Origin: Bradyrhizobium nanningense
GTDB lineage: Bacteria; Pseudomonadota; Alphaproteobacteria; Rhizobiales; Xanthobacteraceae
Length of the DNA stretch: 64,000 nucleotides
Direction: 5' to 3'
Assembly: GCF_004114535.1 (NCBI RefSeq)
Contig: NZ_LBJC01000082.1
Location: 209,161-273,160 of the forward strand
A model generated the notes under the pieces. That model was not told where the DNA came from. It did not search any database and saw only the letters and a list, made by a program, of their open reading frames with translations. This document shows, piece after piece, positions 25,347-33,761 of this stretch (its first letter is position 1; each line of letters starts with the position of its first letter). The position numbers and the translations under genes are program-made.

Positions 25347-26369
25347 CTAGGGCTTGTTCGGGCGCAGTTCGACGCCGACGCCCTTGTTGACGAAGCGCAG
25401 CGTGTAGGATTTGCGGAAGTCGAGATCCGCCTTGACGACGCCGGCCTTCACCATCTTGTTGAAGAAGGAGGTGTAGCGCTCGTCGCTCATCGCGCCGATG
25501 CCGTTCTTCAAGGAGTCGCCGGAATCGACGATGCCGTGCTCCTTCATCTTGGCGACGGAATAGGCGAGCAGATCGTCGGTCATCTCCGGGTTCAGCTGCT
25601 TGATCATGGCGTTGCCGGCGGAATTGTCGCGATAGATGTAATTGTACCAGCCGACCATGGAGGCGTCGACGAAGCGCTGGACGAGATCTGGCTTCTTCTC
25701 GACGATGTCGCGGCGCGTCTCGATCAGGGTCGAATAGGTGTTGAAGCCATAGTCGGCGAGCAGCAGCACGTTGGGCTTGAAGCCCGCCGCCTTCTCGACC
25801 GCAAAGGGCTCGGAGGTGACATAGCCCTGCATGGCGCTCTTCGGGTTGGCGATGAAGGGCTGCGGATTGAAATTATAGGGACGGACGTTCTTCTCGCTGA
25901 AGCCGTATTCGGACTTCAGCCACTGGAAATAGCTGCCCATGCCCTCCTTGGAGACGAACAGCGTCAGCGGCTTGAGGTCCTCGATCTTGCTGACCTTGGC
26001 ATCCGGCTGCGTCAGCATCACCTGCGGATCCTTCTGGAAGATCGCGGCGATGGTCACGACGGGAACGTTGTTGGCGACCGCGTCGAACGACATCAGCGTG
26101 TTCGCGGCCATGAAGAAATCGATCTTGCCGGCGATCAGCAGCATCCGGTTGTTCTCGTTGGGCCCGCCGGGGACGATAGTGACGTCGAGCCCGTATTTCT
26201 TGTAGGTGCCGTCGGCCACCGCCTGGAAGAAGCCGCCGTGCTCGGCCTCGGCGACCCAGTTGGTGCCGAAGGTGACCTTGTCCAGCGTCTCCGCACGCGC
26301 CGGGGCGCTGCAGACGAAAGCGGCGAAGAGGCCCGCCGTCAGCGCGCGCCACAGATGAAAGGGGGTCAT
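25347..26369 (-). CDS. NMT1/THI5-like ABC transporter substrate-binding protein
   Basis: A 340-residue exported protein with a signal peptide (WRALTAGLFAAFVCSAPARA). The mature N-terminus KVTFGTNWVAEAEHGGFFQA, then GLDVTIVPGGPNENN, belongs to the NMT1/THI5 periplasmic-binding group. That group binds thiamine-precursor pyrimidines, taurine, sulfonates, nitrate and many other small compounds. GGAG eight bases upstream fixes the ATG at 26369. It is the first gene of the five-gene minus-strand operon. A creatininase-family hydrolase is encoded divergently 164 bases away and may act on the same compound. Confidence 0.88.
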   Translation of the reverse strand: MTPFHLWRALTAGLFAAFVCSAPARAETLDKVTFGTNWVAEAEHGGFFQAVADGTYKKYGLDVTIVPGGPNENNRMLLIAGKIDFFMAANTLMSFDAVANNVPVVTIAAIFQKDPQVMLTQPDAKVSKIEDLKPLTLFVSKEGMGSYFQWLKSEYGFSEKNVRPYNFNPQPFIANPKSAMQGYVTSEPFAVEKAAGFKPNVLLLADYGFNTYSTLIETRRDIVEKKPDLVQRFVDASMVGWYNYIYRDNSAGNAMIKQLNPEMTDDLLAYSVAKMKEHGIVDSGDSLKNGIGAMSDERYTSFFNKMVKAGVVKADLDFRKSYTLRFVNKGVGVELRPNKP

Positions 26370-26533
26370 AATGGCACTCCGTCGATTGCTTTTTGCCAAT
26401 CGCGTCTGGCTCATGTGAGGCCAACGCGATAGAACCGCATGACATCAGGGGACGCGAGCCGGCCGGGCCCGCGTCCCCTGATACCCCAAATTACGCGACA
26501 AATTCGGGCAATGAAACCTCCAAAGAATACTCA

Positions 26534-27340
26534 ATGATGCCATCCCGCGACTGGACCGCAATCCGCTGGGCCGATGCGCCCCCCGCGGAGACGGCGCGCT
26601 GGATCGCCGTGCTTCCGCTGGCGGCGACCGAACAGCACGGCCCGCATCTGCCCGTGACAACGGACGTGCTGATCGCCGACGCCTATCTGGCGCGCGTGCG
26701 CGAGCTGCTGCCGGGAAGCGTTCCAGCGACGTTCCTGCCCGTTGAGAGGATCGGGATTTCCACCGAGCATATCGACTATCCGGGCACGCAGACGCTGCGA
26801 ACCGAGGTCGCGCTGAAGCGATGGACTGATATCGGCGGGGATGTCGCGCGCAGCGGCGTCAAGAAGCTCGTCATCATCACCAGCCATGGCGGCAACAGCG
26901 CGGCGATGATGCTGGTCGCGCAGGATCTGCGCGCTCATCACAAACTGTTCGTGGTGACAACGTCGTGGTCGCGGCTATCGGGCGCGGATCAATTGTTCAC
27001 GGCCGAGGAAGTGCGTCACGGCATTCATGGCGGCGCCATCGAGACCTCGATCATGCTGGCGCGCTACCCCGATCAGGTGCGTCAAGCTGCGATCGCGGAT
27101 TTTCCCGCGAGCAGCATCGCAATGGAAAAGCAGTATCGCTGGCTGTCGACGCAGCGGCCGGCGCCGTTCGCCTGGCAGGCGCAGGATCTCAACGCCAGCG
27201 GCGCGATCGGCAACGCGACATTGGCTGAGCCGGCGAAAGGCGAGCAACTGATCGACCAGGGCGCTCGCGCTTTTTGCGAGTTGCTGAGCGAGGTCGATAA
27301 CTTCGACGTGAACAGGCTCGCCAAAGGGCCTCTCGGCTAG
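26534..27340 (+). CDS. Creatininase-family amidohydrolase
   Basis: A 268-residue metalloenzyme of the creatininase fold. The metal-site motifs are AATEQHGPHLPVTTDVLIAD (Glu, His and Asp ligands), TSHGGNSAAMM and HGIHGGAIETSIML (His and Glu ligands). Members open cyclic amides (creatinine) or hydrolyse formamides in riboflavin/F420-type and other pathways, so the substrate is not certain. It is transcribed away from the NMT1-type ABC operon. The shared gap suggests they serve one catabolic or salvage route. The start at 26534 has no strong ribosome site; a second ATG at 26537 is adjacent. Confidence 0.85.
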   Translation: MMPSRDWTAIRWADAPPAETARWIAVLPLAATEQHGPHLPVTTDVLIADAYLARVRELLPGSVPATFLPVERIGISTEHIDYPGTQTLRTEVALKRWTDIGGDVARSGVKKLVIITSHGGNSAAMMLVAQDLRAHHKLFVVTTSWSRLSGADQLFTAEEVRHGIHGGAIETSIMLARYPDQVRQAAIADFPASSIAMEKQYRWLSTQRPAPFAWQAQDLNASGAIGNATLAEPAKGEQLIDQGARAFCELLSEVDNFDVNRLAKGPLG

Positions 27341-27479
27341 CCAATATCCTGCTGGAATCATTCAAGAAAGTTCTCGACTCCGGGAGCGGATTTGCCGCTT
27401 TCGAACCGGACGCGAGGAGCCTCCGTCAAACTGGGCACGCGGGCCACAACGGACCCCTCAACCCCGGATGGAGTTTCAC

Positions 27480-27743
27480 ATGTCGATCAAGACCAAGATT
27501 GCCGCCGTAGCGCTGGCCACCCTCGCCGTCACCGGCAGCATCGTGTCCACCACCTCGCAGGCCGAAGCCAAGCCGCTCGGCTGGGGCTGGGGTGTGGGCG
27601 CCGGCATCGCCACCGCCGCCGTCGTCGGCTCCGCGATCGCCGCCAGCAACGATCCCTATTACTACGGCTATCACCGCTGCGGCTGGGTCGCCCAGTACAA
27701 CGCCTTCGGCCAGTACGTCGGCCGCGTTCGTACCTGCTACTGA
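27480..27743 (+). CDS. Small exported Gly/Tyr-rich protein
   Basis: An 87-residue protein with a signal peptide (MSIKTKIAAVALATLAVTGS, cleavage near AEA). A Gly-rich hydrophobic stretch follows (LGWGWGVGAGIATAAVVGSA), then a Tyr/Cys-rich end (DPYYYGYHRCGWVAQYN to VRTCY). This type is common in Bradyrhizobium genomes as abundant small envelope proteins of unknown function. GGAG seven bases upstream supports the ATG at 27480. Two strong hairpins follow the gene. Confidence 0.75.
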   Translation: MSIKTKIAAVALATLAVTGSIVSTTSQAEAKPLGWGWGVGAGIATAAVVGSAIAASNDPYYYGYHRCGWVAQYNAFGQYVGRVRTCY

Positions 27744-27784
27744 TTTGGGTACCTGAGGCCGATCTCTCACGTGGATCCTGCGTT

Positions 27785-27860
27785 CGACACGGGCGCCTCA
27801 TCCACCCCGTGTCGTGCCCCCGACCCGCCCGGCTGTCCCCCCGGGCGGGTCATTCATTTT
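27785..27860 (+). terminator. Tandem rho-independent terminator
   Basis: Two successive perfect hairpins follow the small exported-protein gene. The first is CGACACGGG/CCCGTGTCG (27785-27793 and 27806-27814). The second is GACCCGCCCGG/CCGGGCGGGTC (27822-27832 and 27841-27851), followed by ATTCATTTT. The second is the strongest intrinsic terminator recognised in the window. Confidence 0.8.
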
Positions 27861-27937
27861 CCGCGCCAAACGCCCAGAACGCCTTCCGATTGCACGTTCC
27901 GCGTGTCAGGATTCGAATGGGCAGCAGGAGGGCGAGG

Positions 27938-28879
27938 ATGAATTGGCGAGTCTCGATCGGATCGATCATGATTGCGATGCTGGCCTCGACGCAGACGTTT
28001 TCCGAGCCACAGCGACAGCCGCAAGCAATGATCCAAGCCGAAAATCGTCTCGCCGTGGATGTCGAACTCGTGATCGCGGTCGATATTTCCTACTCGATGG
28101 AAATGGATGAGCTGGCAGCTCAACGCGAGGGCTTTGCCGAGGCCATCGTCTCGCAGGAATTTCTTCAGGCCTTGCGCGCCGGTCCGATCGGCAGGATCGC
28201 GCTGACCTATTTCGAATGGTCAGCCACGAACCACCAGAAGATCATCGTCCCCTGGCGATTGATCGACGGAGCGGAAACGGCCGAGGCCGTCGCAGCTGAA
28301 CTCATGAAGGCGCCGGTCCTTCGCGGTTCGCGCACGTCGATTTCGGGCGCGATCAAGTTCGCCGTGCCGCTGTTCGAGCAGAGCCCATATCGTGGCTCGC
28401 GCCAGATCATCGACATTTCGGGCGACGGTCCGAACAACGTCGGCGATCCTGTCGCCACAGCGCGCGACACGGCGTTGCAGAACGGCATCGTCATCACCGG
28501 CATGCCGATCTTGACCCATGCGGCGCTCCTTGGGCCGACGGACATCGACCATATCGACCACATCGACCGGTACTATGAGGATTGCGTCATCGGCGGCCCA
28601 GGTTCCTTTGTCGTGCCGATCACCGATCGCGGAAACTTCAAGGAGGCGGTCCGGACCAAGCTCGCTCTCGAGATCGCAGGCCGCACGCCGGATCAATCGC
28701 CTGCCACCTCTGGGGACAAGAAGCCGCGGGTTCTCTGCACGATTGGCGAGAAGCTCTGGCAGCAACGGTGGAATGCGAACACGCCTGCGGCGAATAATTC
28801 GGTGATGAGCAAACCGGCGGCGAACAAGGATGACGCGCTGCTCGACAGGAAGATCAGGGGCATCTGCCGCGGCTGCTAG
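27938..28879 (+). CDS. DUF1194 von Willebrand factor A-like exported protein
   Basis: A 313-residue protein with a signal-like N-terminus (WRVSIGSIMIAMLASTQTFS). The vWA-like domain has the MIDAS motif VIAVDISYSMEMDE (DxSxS), a Thr in SRTSISGAIKFAV and the third-motif Asp in QIIDISGDGPNN. This matches DUF1194, a family of secreted vWA-like proteins of unknown role. The final residues are IRGICRGC, a Cys-rich tail shared with the unrelated small protein at 55567. AGGAGG six bases upstream supports ATG 27938. Confidence 0.85.
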   Translation: MNWRVSIGSIMIAMLASTQTFSEPQRQPQAMIQAENRLAVDVELVIAVDISYSMEMDELAAQREGFAEAIVSQEFLQALRAGPIGRIALTYFEWSATNHQKIIVPWRLIDGAETAEAVAAELMKAPVLRGSRTSISGAIKFAVPLFEQSPYRGSRQIIDISGDGPNNVGDPVATARDTALQNGIVITGMPILTHAALLGPTDIDHIDHIDRYYEDCVIGGPGSFVVPITDRGNFKEAVRTKLALEIAGRTPDQSPATSGDKKPRVLCTIGEKLWQQRWNANTPAANNSVMSKPAANKDDALLDRKIRGICRGC

Positions 28880-29200
28880 GTGCTTTCGCCGGCCGGCGAC
28901 CGGCCGCCGCCTTCGCCCACGCCCCTCCCATTTGCCTGGTCACCGACAGGCTTCCAGCAGAGGCCCGACTCCGCTTGGGCAATCCAGATCCTGGCACCTC
29001 TAGCGATGTTGCAGCCTCGTCACACAGTGGTGCGATCCATGCCATGCGGCAATCCGCGCCAGTTGCTATTGCGAATTAATCGCAATAATCTTCGCAATGG
29101 AATCGGGAACTTGGGAAGAAACTGCATCGGAATGAGATCATCTCGCCGATTGCGTAGACAACCAGAGACCTGATGACAGGATCGCTGTGAATCGGCAGGG
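28880..29200. promoter_or_regulatory. 321-base upstream region of the porin with TTGCGA half-sites
   Basis: The gap contains a perfect 7-base inverted repeat, ATTGCGA-ATTAA-TCGCAAT, at 29068-29086. A third half-site (TTCGCAAT) lies about 5 bases downstream. This A/T-rich cluster stands out from the GC-rich surroundings and is a candidate operator for the porin gene. A short stem (GGCCGG/CCGGCC, 28891-28905) lies just after the DUF1194 stop. I can name no regulator. Confidence 0.4.
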
Positions 29201-31243
29201 ATGTCGGCTGCGGCGAATGGGATAGATTCGCGTTTGGGGGCGTGCGTTTTGACGTTGAGGGGTCATCGTTACAGGTACTTGCGGACGGCCGCGGCAATCG
29301 CCTCGGCTGCGCTGGCTTTTCCCGCAATGGGCCGCGCGGCCGATCTGCCGCTGAAAGCGCCGGCGCTGAAGGCGGTCTACGACTGGACCGGCCTCTATAT
29401 CGGCGCGCATGTCGGCGTCACCCGCGGCACGTCCTCGGCGACGCTGACCGATCCCACATTCGCAACCGACGACAACGTCTTCACCGGCGCGACCGGCGGC
29501 GTCCAGGCCGGCTACAATTGGCGCCTCAATTCGGGCCTGCTGCTCGGCGTCGAAGGCGACATCTCCTTTCCGAACTATCTGCCCTCCAATCACGTCGTGT
29601 CATCGGCGGCGACCGCGCTGTCGTTCGCGGAGGAACGCTGGGACTATGTCGCGAGCCTGCGCGCGCGGCTCGGCTACACCAACGGCAATTGGCTGTTCTA
29701 CGCCACCGGCGGCGCGGCCTTCACCGGCGAGCGCTTCCTCTCGACCCCGAACGGCGGCGTTGAAGAAAAGGTGCTGCACACGAGGTTTGGCTGGACCGCC
29801 GGTGGCGGCGTCGAATACGGCTTCGCGCCGCATTGGAGCGCGCGGCTCGAATATCTCTACAGCAAGTTCGAGAACGCCAACGTCACCTTCTCCTCAGGCG
29901 CGCAATATTCGTCGTCGATGGATCTTCACAGCCTGCGGATCGGCCTCAATCGCAAGATCGACTGGCCGGGCCTGCCGACCTATAACCCGACGTCGGATGT
30001 CACCGACACCGAGTCGAATCGTTGGGAGATTCACGGCCAGTCGACCGCGCTGGGACAGGGCTACCCCGCGTTCCGCGCGCCCTATACCGGACCGAACAGC
30101 CTGCTCCCGTCGCCCGATTTTCAGCAGACCTGGAGCAATTCGCTCTATCTCAATGCGCGGCTGTGGGACGGCGGTGAGGTCTATTTCAATCCCGAGCTGC
30201 TGCAAGGTTTCGGTTTCAATAACACGACGGGCGCCGCCGGCTTCCCCAACGGCGAAGCGCAGAAGTCCGGCTTTCCCTATCCGCATTTCAATGCCTCGCG
30301 GCTGTTCGTGCGCCACACCTTCGGCTTCGGCGGCGAGCAGGAGGAGCTTGCCAGCGGCCAGCTTCAGCTCGCCGGCAAGGCCGACGTCTCGCGCCTGACC
30401 TTGCAGGTCGGCAAGTTCTCCGTGGTCGACGTGTTCGACGGCAATTCCTATGCGCATGATCCGCGCAAGGACTTCATGAACTGGTCGATCTGGGCCTCCG
30501 GCGCCTTCGACTACGCCGCAGACAAGCTCGGTCTCGGCTACGGCGCCACGGCCGAATTGAATCAGAAGCAATGGGCGCTGCGCGCGGGTTATTTCCTGAT
30601 CGGTGCGGAGTCGAACTCCAGCAATTTCGACATGAACGTCGGGCGGCGCGGCGAATATGTCATGGAGCTCGAGACGCGATATTCGCTGTTCGGCCTGCCT
30701 GGCAAGCTGCGCACACTCGGCTTTGTCAACAGCGCCTTTGCGGGTAGCTACCGTGAAACGCTGGATAATCCCGCGTTCGGGGTGGACATCAGCCAGACCC
30801 GCCGCGGCCGCATCAAATACGGCTACGCGTTCAACCTCGAGCAGGCCATCACCGACGAGATCGGCGTGTTCGGCCGCTGGAGCTGGAACGACGGGCGCAA
30901 CGAGATCATGGCCTTCACCGACATCGACCGCAGCCTGTCCGGCGGCGTCTCGGTGAAGGGAACGACGTGGGGCCGGCCCGACGATGTCGTCGCGCTTGCC
31001 GGCGCCGTCAATGCGCTGTCGCAAGACCATCGCGACTTCATCGCCGCCGGCGGTCTCGGTCCGCTGATCGGCGACGGCCGGCTCAACTACCGCCGCGAAC
31101 GCGTGCTGGAGACCTACTACGCCTATGCGCTGAACAAGGCGCTGACCTTCACCGCCGACTATCAGCTCATCGTCAACCCCGCCTACAACGCCGACCGCGG
31201 ACCGGTGTCGGTGTTTTCGGGGCGCCTGCACGGCGAGTTCTAG
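29201..31243 (+). CDS. Two-barrel outer-membrane protein: Omp25-like barrel plus OprB-type carbohydrate porin
   Basis: A 680-residue protein. Signal peptide around RTAAAIASAALAFPAMGRA, mature start ADLPLKAPALKAVYDWTG. Residues about 50-250 form an Omp25/Omp31-type small barrel (YDWTGLYIGAHVGVTRG, GGVQAGYNWRLNSGLLLGVE, WSARLEYLYSKFENANVTF). From about 260 to the end the sequence is of the OprB carbohydrate-selective porin class (EIHGQSTALGQGYPAFRAPY, LTLQVGKFSVVDVFDGNSYA, YAFNLEQAITDEIGVFGRWS, TADYQLIVNPAYNADRGPVS). The last residue is Phe (HGEF), the BAM-recognition end. It would mediate uptake of sugars or small solutes through the outer membrane. The start is uncertain: TTG/ATG alternatives nearer the signal peptide are possible. 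Confidence 0.85.
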   Translation: MSAAANGIDSRLGACVLTLRGHRYRYLRTAAAIASAALAFPAMGRAADLPLKAPALKAVYDWTGLYIGAHVGVTRGTSSATLTDPTFATDDNVFTGATGGVQAGYNWRLNSGLLLGVEGDISFPNYLPSNHVVSSAATALSFAEERWDYVASLRARLGYTNGNWLFYATGGAAFTGERFLSTPNGGVEEKVLHTRFGWTAGGGVEYGFAPHWSARLEYLYSKFENANVTFSSGAQYSSSMDLHSLRIGLNRKIDWPGLPTYNPTSDVTDTESNRWEIHGQSTALGQGYPAFRAPYTGPNSLLPSPDFQQTWSNSLYLNARLWDGGEVYFNPELLQGFGFNNTTGAAGFPNGEAQKSGFPYPHFNASRLFVRHTFGFGGEQEELASGQLQLAGKADVSRLTLQVGKFSVVDVFDGNSYAHDPRKDFMNWSIWASGAFDYAADKLGLGYGATAELNQKQWALRAGYFLIGAESNSSNFDMNVGRRGEYVMELETRYSLFGLPGKLRTLGFVNSAFAGSYRETLDNPAFGVDISQTRRGRIKYGYAFNLEQAITDEIGVFGRWSWNDGRNEIMAFTDIDRSLSGGVSVKGTTWGRPDDVVALAGAVNALSQDHRDFIAAGGLGPLIGDGRLNYRRERVLETYYAYALNKALTFTADYQLIVNPAYNADRGPVSVFSGRLHGEF

Positions 31244-31302
31244 ACACGCTCGATCCGCTTGCGACCGGGCTGTAAGGCTTCTTGGCTGCAGGATGCGCGC
31301 GC

Positions 31303-31387
31303 CTCGTCCTTCGAGACGCCCGCTTCGCGGGCCCGTGTATTCCGCCCTCATCCTGAGGGCCCGCCATTGGCGGGCATCTCGAAGGAT
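31303..31387. repeat. Intergenic palindromic repeat, GTCCTTCGAGACG family
   Basis: Arms TCCTTCGAGA (31307-31316) and TCTCGAAGGA (31377-31386) enclose CCTCATCCTGAGGGCCCGCC. It is a second copy of the element at 5417 and also lies between convergent genes. Confidence 0.8.
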
Positions 31388-31442
31388 GCGCTGCGAGAAA
31401 GCCGCTCCTGACGTAATTGCGTCAGCGGGGAAATCCGCCCCT

Positions 31443-33518
31443 CTACGCCGCGCGGATCGCGTCCAGAAACTTCCCGACCTCTGTCTTGAGGCGCGTGCTC
31501 TCGCCGGACAGCGACCTCGCGGACGTGAGCACGTTGGCGGAGGCCGAGCCGGTCTGGCTTGCGCCGCGCTGCACGTCGACGATGCTGGCGGAGACCTGCT
31601 GGGTGCCACGTGCTGCCTGCTGCACGTTGCGGGAAATCTCCCGCGTCGCCGCGCCTTGCTCCTCGACCGCCGAGGCGATCGCTGACGCGATCTCCGACAT
31701 GCGGGTGATGGTGTCGCCGATCGCCTTGATGGCGCCGACGGACTCCTCCGTCGCGGTCTGGATTCCCGAGATCTGCTGGCTGATCTCGCCGGTGGCCTTG
31801 GCGGTCTGCTCGGCGAGCGCCTTGACCTCGGAGGCAACGACGGCGAAGCCGCGCCCGGCCTCGCCGGCGCGCGCCGCCTCGATGGTGGCGTTGAGGGCGA
31901 GAAGGTTGGTCTGGCCCGCGATCTGGCTGATGAGCTCGACGACGTCCCCGATTCGCCCGGCAGCCCTGGCGAGCTCACCGACATGGTCGTTGGTGCGCCC
32001 CGCCTGCTGCACCGCCTCGCCGGCGATGCGCGCAGAGTCCTGGACCTGCCGGCTGATCTCGTCGACCGACGAGGCCATCTCCTCGGCCGCCGCGGCAACG
32101 GTCTGCACGTTGGTGGAGGCCTGTTCGGAGGCGGCCGCGACGGTTGCGGTGACCTTCTCGGATTGATCGGCAGTGCTCGTCAGCGTACCCGCGGACACTT
32201 CCAGCTGGGACGACGCCGACGACACCGTGTTGATTACGTCACCGATCATGGCTTCGAACTCGCGCGCGATCTGGTCCATGCGCTGGCTGCGCCGGAGCTT
32301 CGCCTCGGCCTCGACCGCGGCCGCCTCGTCGGCAGCCTTCTTGGCGAGCAGAGAATCCTTGAAGTGCTGCAGCGAGGCCGCCACCTGGCCGATCTCGTCA
32401 GTGCGGCCGGTCGCGGGAATCTCGACTTCGTGCTGTCCGGCAGCGAGCTTGCCGATCACGTCCGCGATCCGGCCAAGCGGTGTCACCACACGGCTGCGCA
32501 GCATCGTGGTCACCGCACCGAGCGTTCCGAGCAGGGCAAGCACCGCCACGCCCGCCAGCGCAAGCATCGCCAGGGCGCCGTTGCGCGCAGCCGTGGCGCG
32601 CTCGGACGCTTCGCCCAGCGCGGCGTCGCGCACGCCATAGAACATCTGGATGGCGGGGACGATGACGTTCGCCAGCTCCTCGGCGTTGACGCCGTATTTG
32701 CCGTCGCTCCTAGCGGCAGGCATCTCCTTGTCCACGACCGGCGCTGCTTTTCCAAAATAGGATTCCGTCGCCGCCTTCAGCGCGGCGGCGATCCGCGGCG
32801 GATTGCCGAGCTGCTGCATGCCGGCTTCGATGCGCTCGCGATCGGCTTCCACGCGGCCCTGCATGCGGTCCATCAGCGAGAATTCGGCCGCCACGAGCGG
32901 ACGACGCGCGGACAGCGCTGGCGACAGGGTGGCGGCGCGGCTGCCGGCCGAGACGCGCAGATCCTGTGCGGTCCGTGCCAGGCTCAAGAGCGCCGCGAGC
33001 GAGGAATCGGCATTGACGACCTGCCCTTCGAGCCGGTTCATGATCGGCTCGATATTGCTGATGATTTCGGCAACGGCGGGCAGGAAGCCCTTGACCACAG
33101 CGCTGTCGCGCGCCGCCAAGGGAACGCTCATCGCGCGATCTGCCCCCGTGGTGATGTCCTTGAGTCGTCGGGCGGCACGATCCAGGGTTTCGATCATCGC
33201 TGCGCCGTCATCGAGCACCATGATGGCGCGCCGTGCGGCCTCGAATCCGGCATCGGCCGCTTTGGCAGCCTTCCCGGCAGCTTCGCTCTGGGCCTGCGTC
33301 GCAACGCCTTCCTGGAAGATCGGGGAGATGTAGGGCGCACGAAGTCCGGCGACGTGCTGGCTGACCGTCAGCATCGCACTGAAGGCATCGACCGTCTTGA
33401 TCGCGTCGGAACGGTTCGTGAAGATGCGGGTCTGGGGTATCAGCACCTCGGCGCCGAGGATGACTGCGAAAATTGTCACCGTCAGCATCGACAGCGCGAA
33501 AAGCTTCCCGATCCGCAT
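31443..33518 (-). CDS. Methyl-accepting chemotaxis protein
   Basis: A 691-residue chemoreceptor. First membrane helix at about 4-25 (LFALSMLTVTIFAVILGAEV), then a periplasmic or extracytoplasmic sensor of about 300 residues rich in helices. A second helix follows (ALAMLALAGVAVLALLGTLG), then a HAMP domain (RSRVVTPLGRIADVIGKLAA). The signalling hairpin tip is VVELISQIAGQTNLLALNAT, IEAARAGEAGRGFAVVASEV. It binds CheW/CheA and controls flagellar bias. No C-terminal CheR-docking pentapeptide is present. The sensor family is not recognised. The start at 33518 has GGGGGA upstream; an ATG at 33539 is alternative. The gene is solitary, with no che genes nearby. Confidence 0.92.
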   Translation of the reverse strand: MRIGKLFALSMLTVTIFAVILGAEVLIPQTRIFTNRSDAIKTVDAFSAMLTVSQHVAGLRAPYISPIFQEGVATQAQSEAAGKAAKAADAGFEAARRAIMVLDDGAAMIETLDRAARRLKDITTGADRAMSVPLAARDSAVVKGFLPAVAEIISNIEPIMNRLEGQVVNADSSLAALLSLARTAQDLRVSAGSRAATLSPALSARRPLVAAEFSLMDRMQGRVEADRERIEAGMQQLGNPPRIAAALKAATESYFGKAAPVVDKEMPAARSDGKYGVNAEELANVIVPAIQMFYGVRDAALGEASERATAARNGALAMLALAGVAVLALLGTLGAVTTMLRSRVVTPLGRIADVIGKLAAGQHEVEIPATGRTDEIGQVAASLQHFKDSLLAKKAADEAAAVEAEAKLRRSQRMDQIAREFEAMIGDVINTVSSASSQLEVSAGTLTSTADQSEKVTATVAAASEQASTNVQTVAAAAEEMASSVDEISRQVQDSARIAGEAVQQAGRTNDHVGELARAAGRIGDVVELISQIAGQTNLLALNATIEAARAGEAGRGFAVVASEVKALAEQTAKATGEISQQISGIQTATEESVGAIKAIGDTITRMSEIASAIASAVEEQGAATREISRNVQQAARGTQQVSASIVDVQRGASQTGSASANVLTSARSLSGESTRLKTEVGKFLDAIRAA

Positions 33519-33761
33519 CTTGGGGTCCCCCGAATACATTTCTGCAATGTCGAAAACCTAGCTGCCGGCCACTAAGGGGCCGTTAAGCAACGATCCGTAG
33601 TTCCGCGGAGTGCCAGATCGTCGCGGACGCCTCGGAAACGTTGTCGCCTCCGGGTTCCCTCCGGCGCCGGATGCGCCGAAATTGACGGCATTTCCTCGCC
33701 GAATACCTATATCAAGGCATGTGCCGTTCATCCGGCCACACTCCCTTACCTCGGAACCTCA

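Noticed and set aside
29894..32098. Minus-strand frame of about 730 codons across porin and chemoreceptor ends
   Set aside because: It crosses two well-supported genes and an intergenic repeat, with low-complexity Arg/Ser/Pro content.
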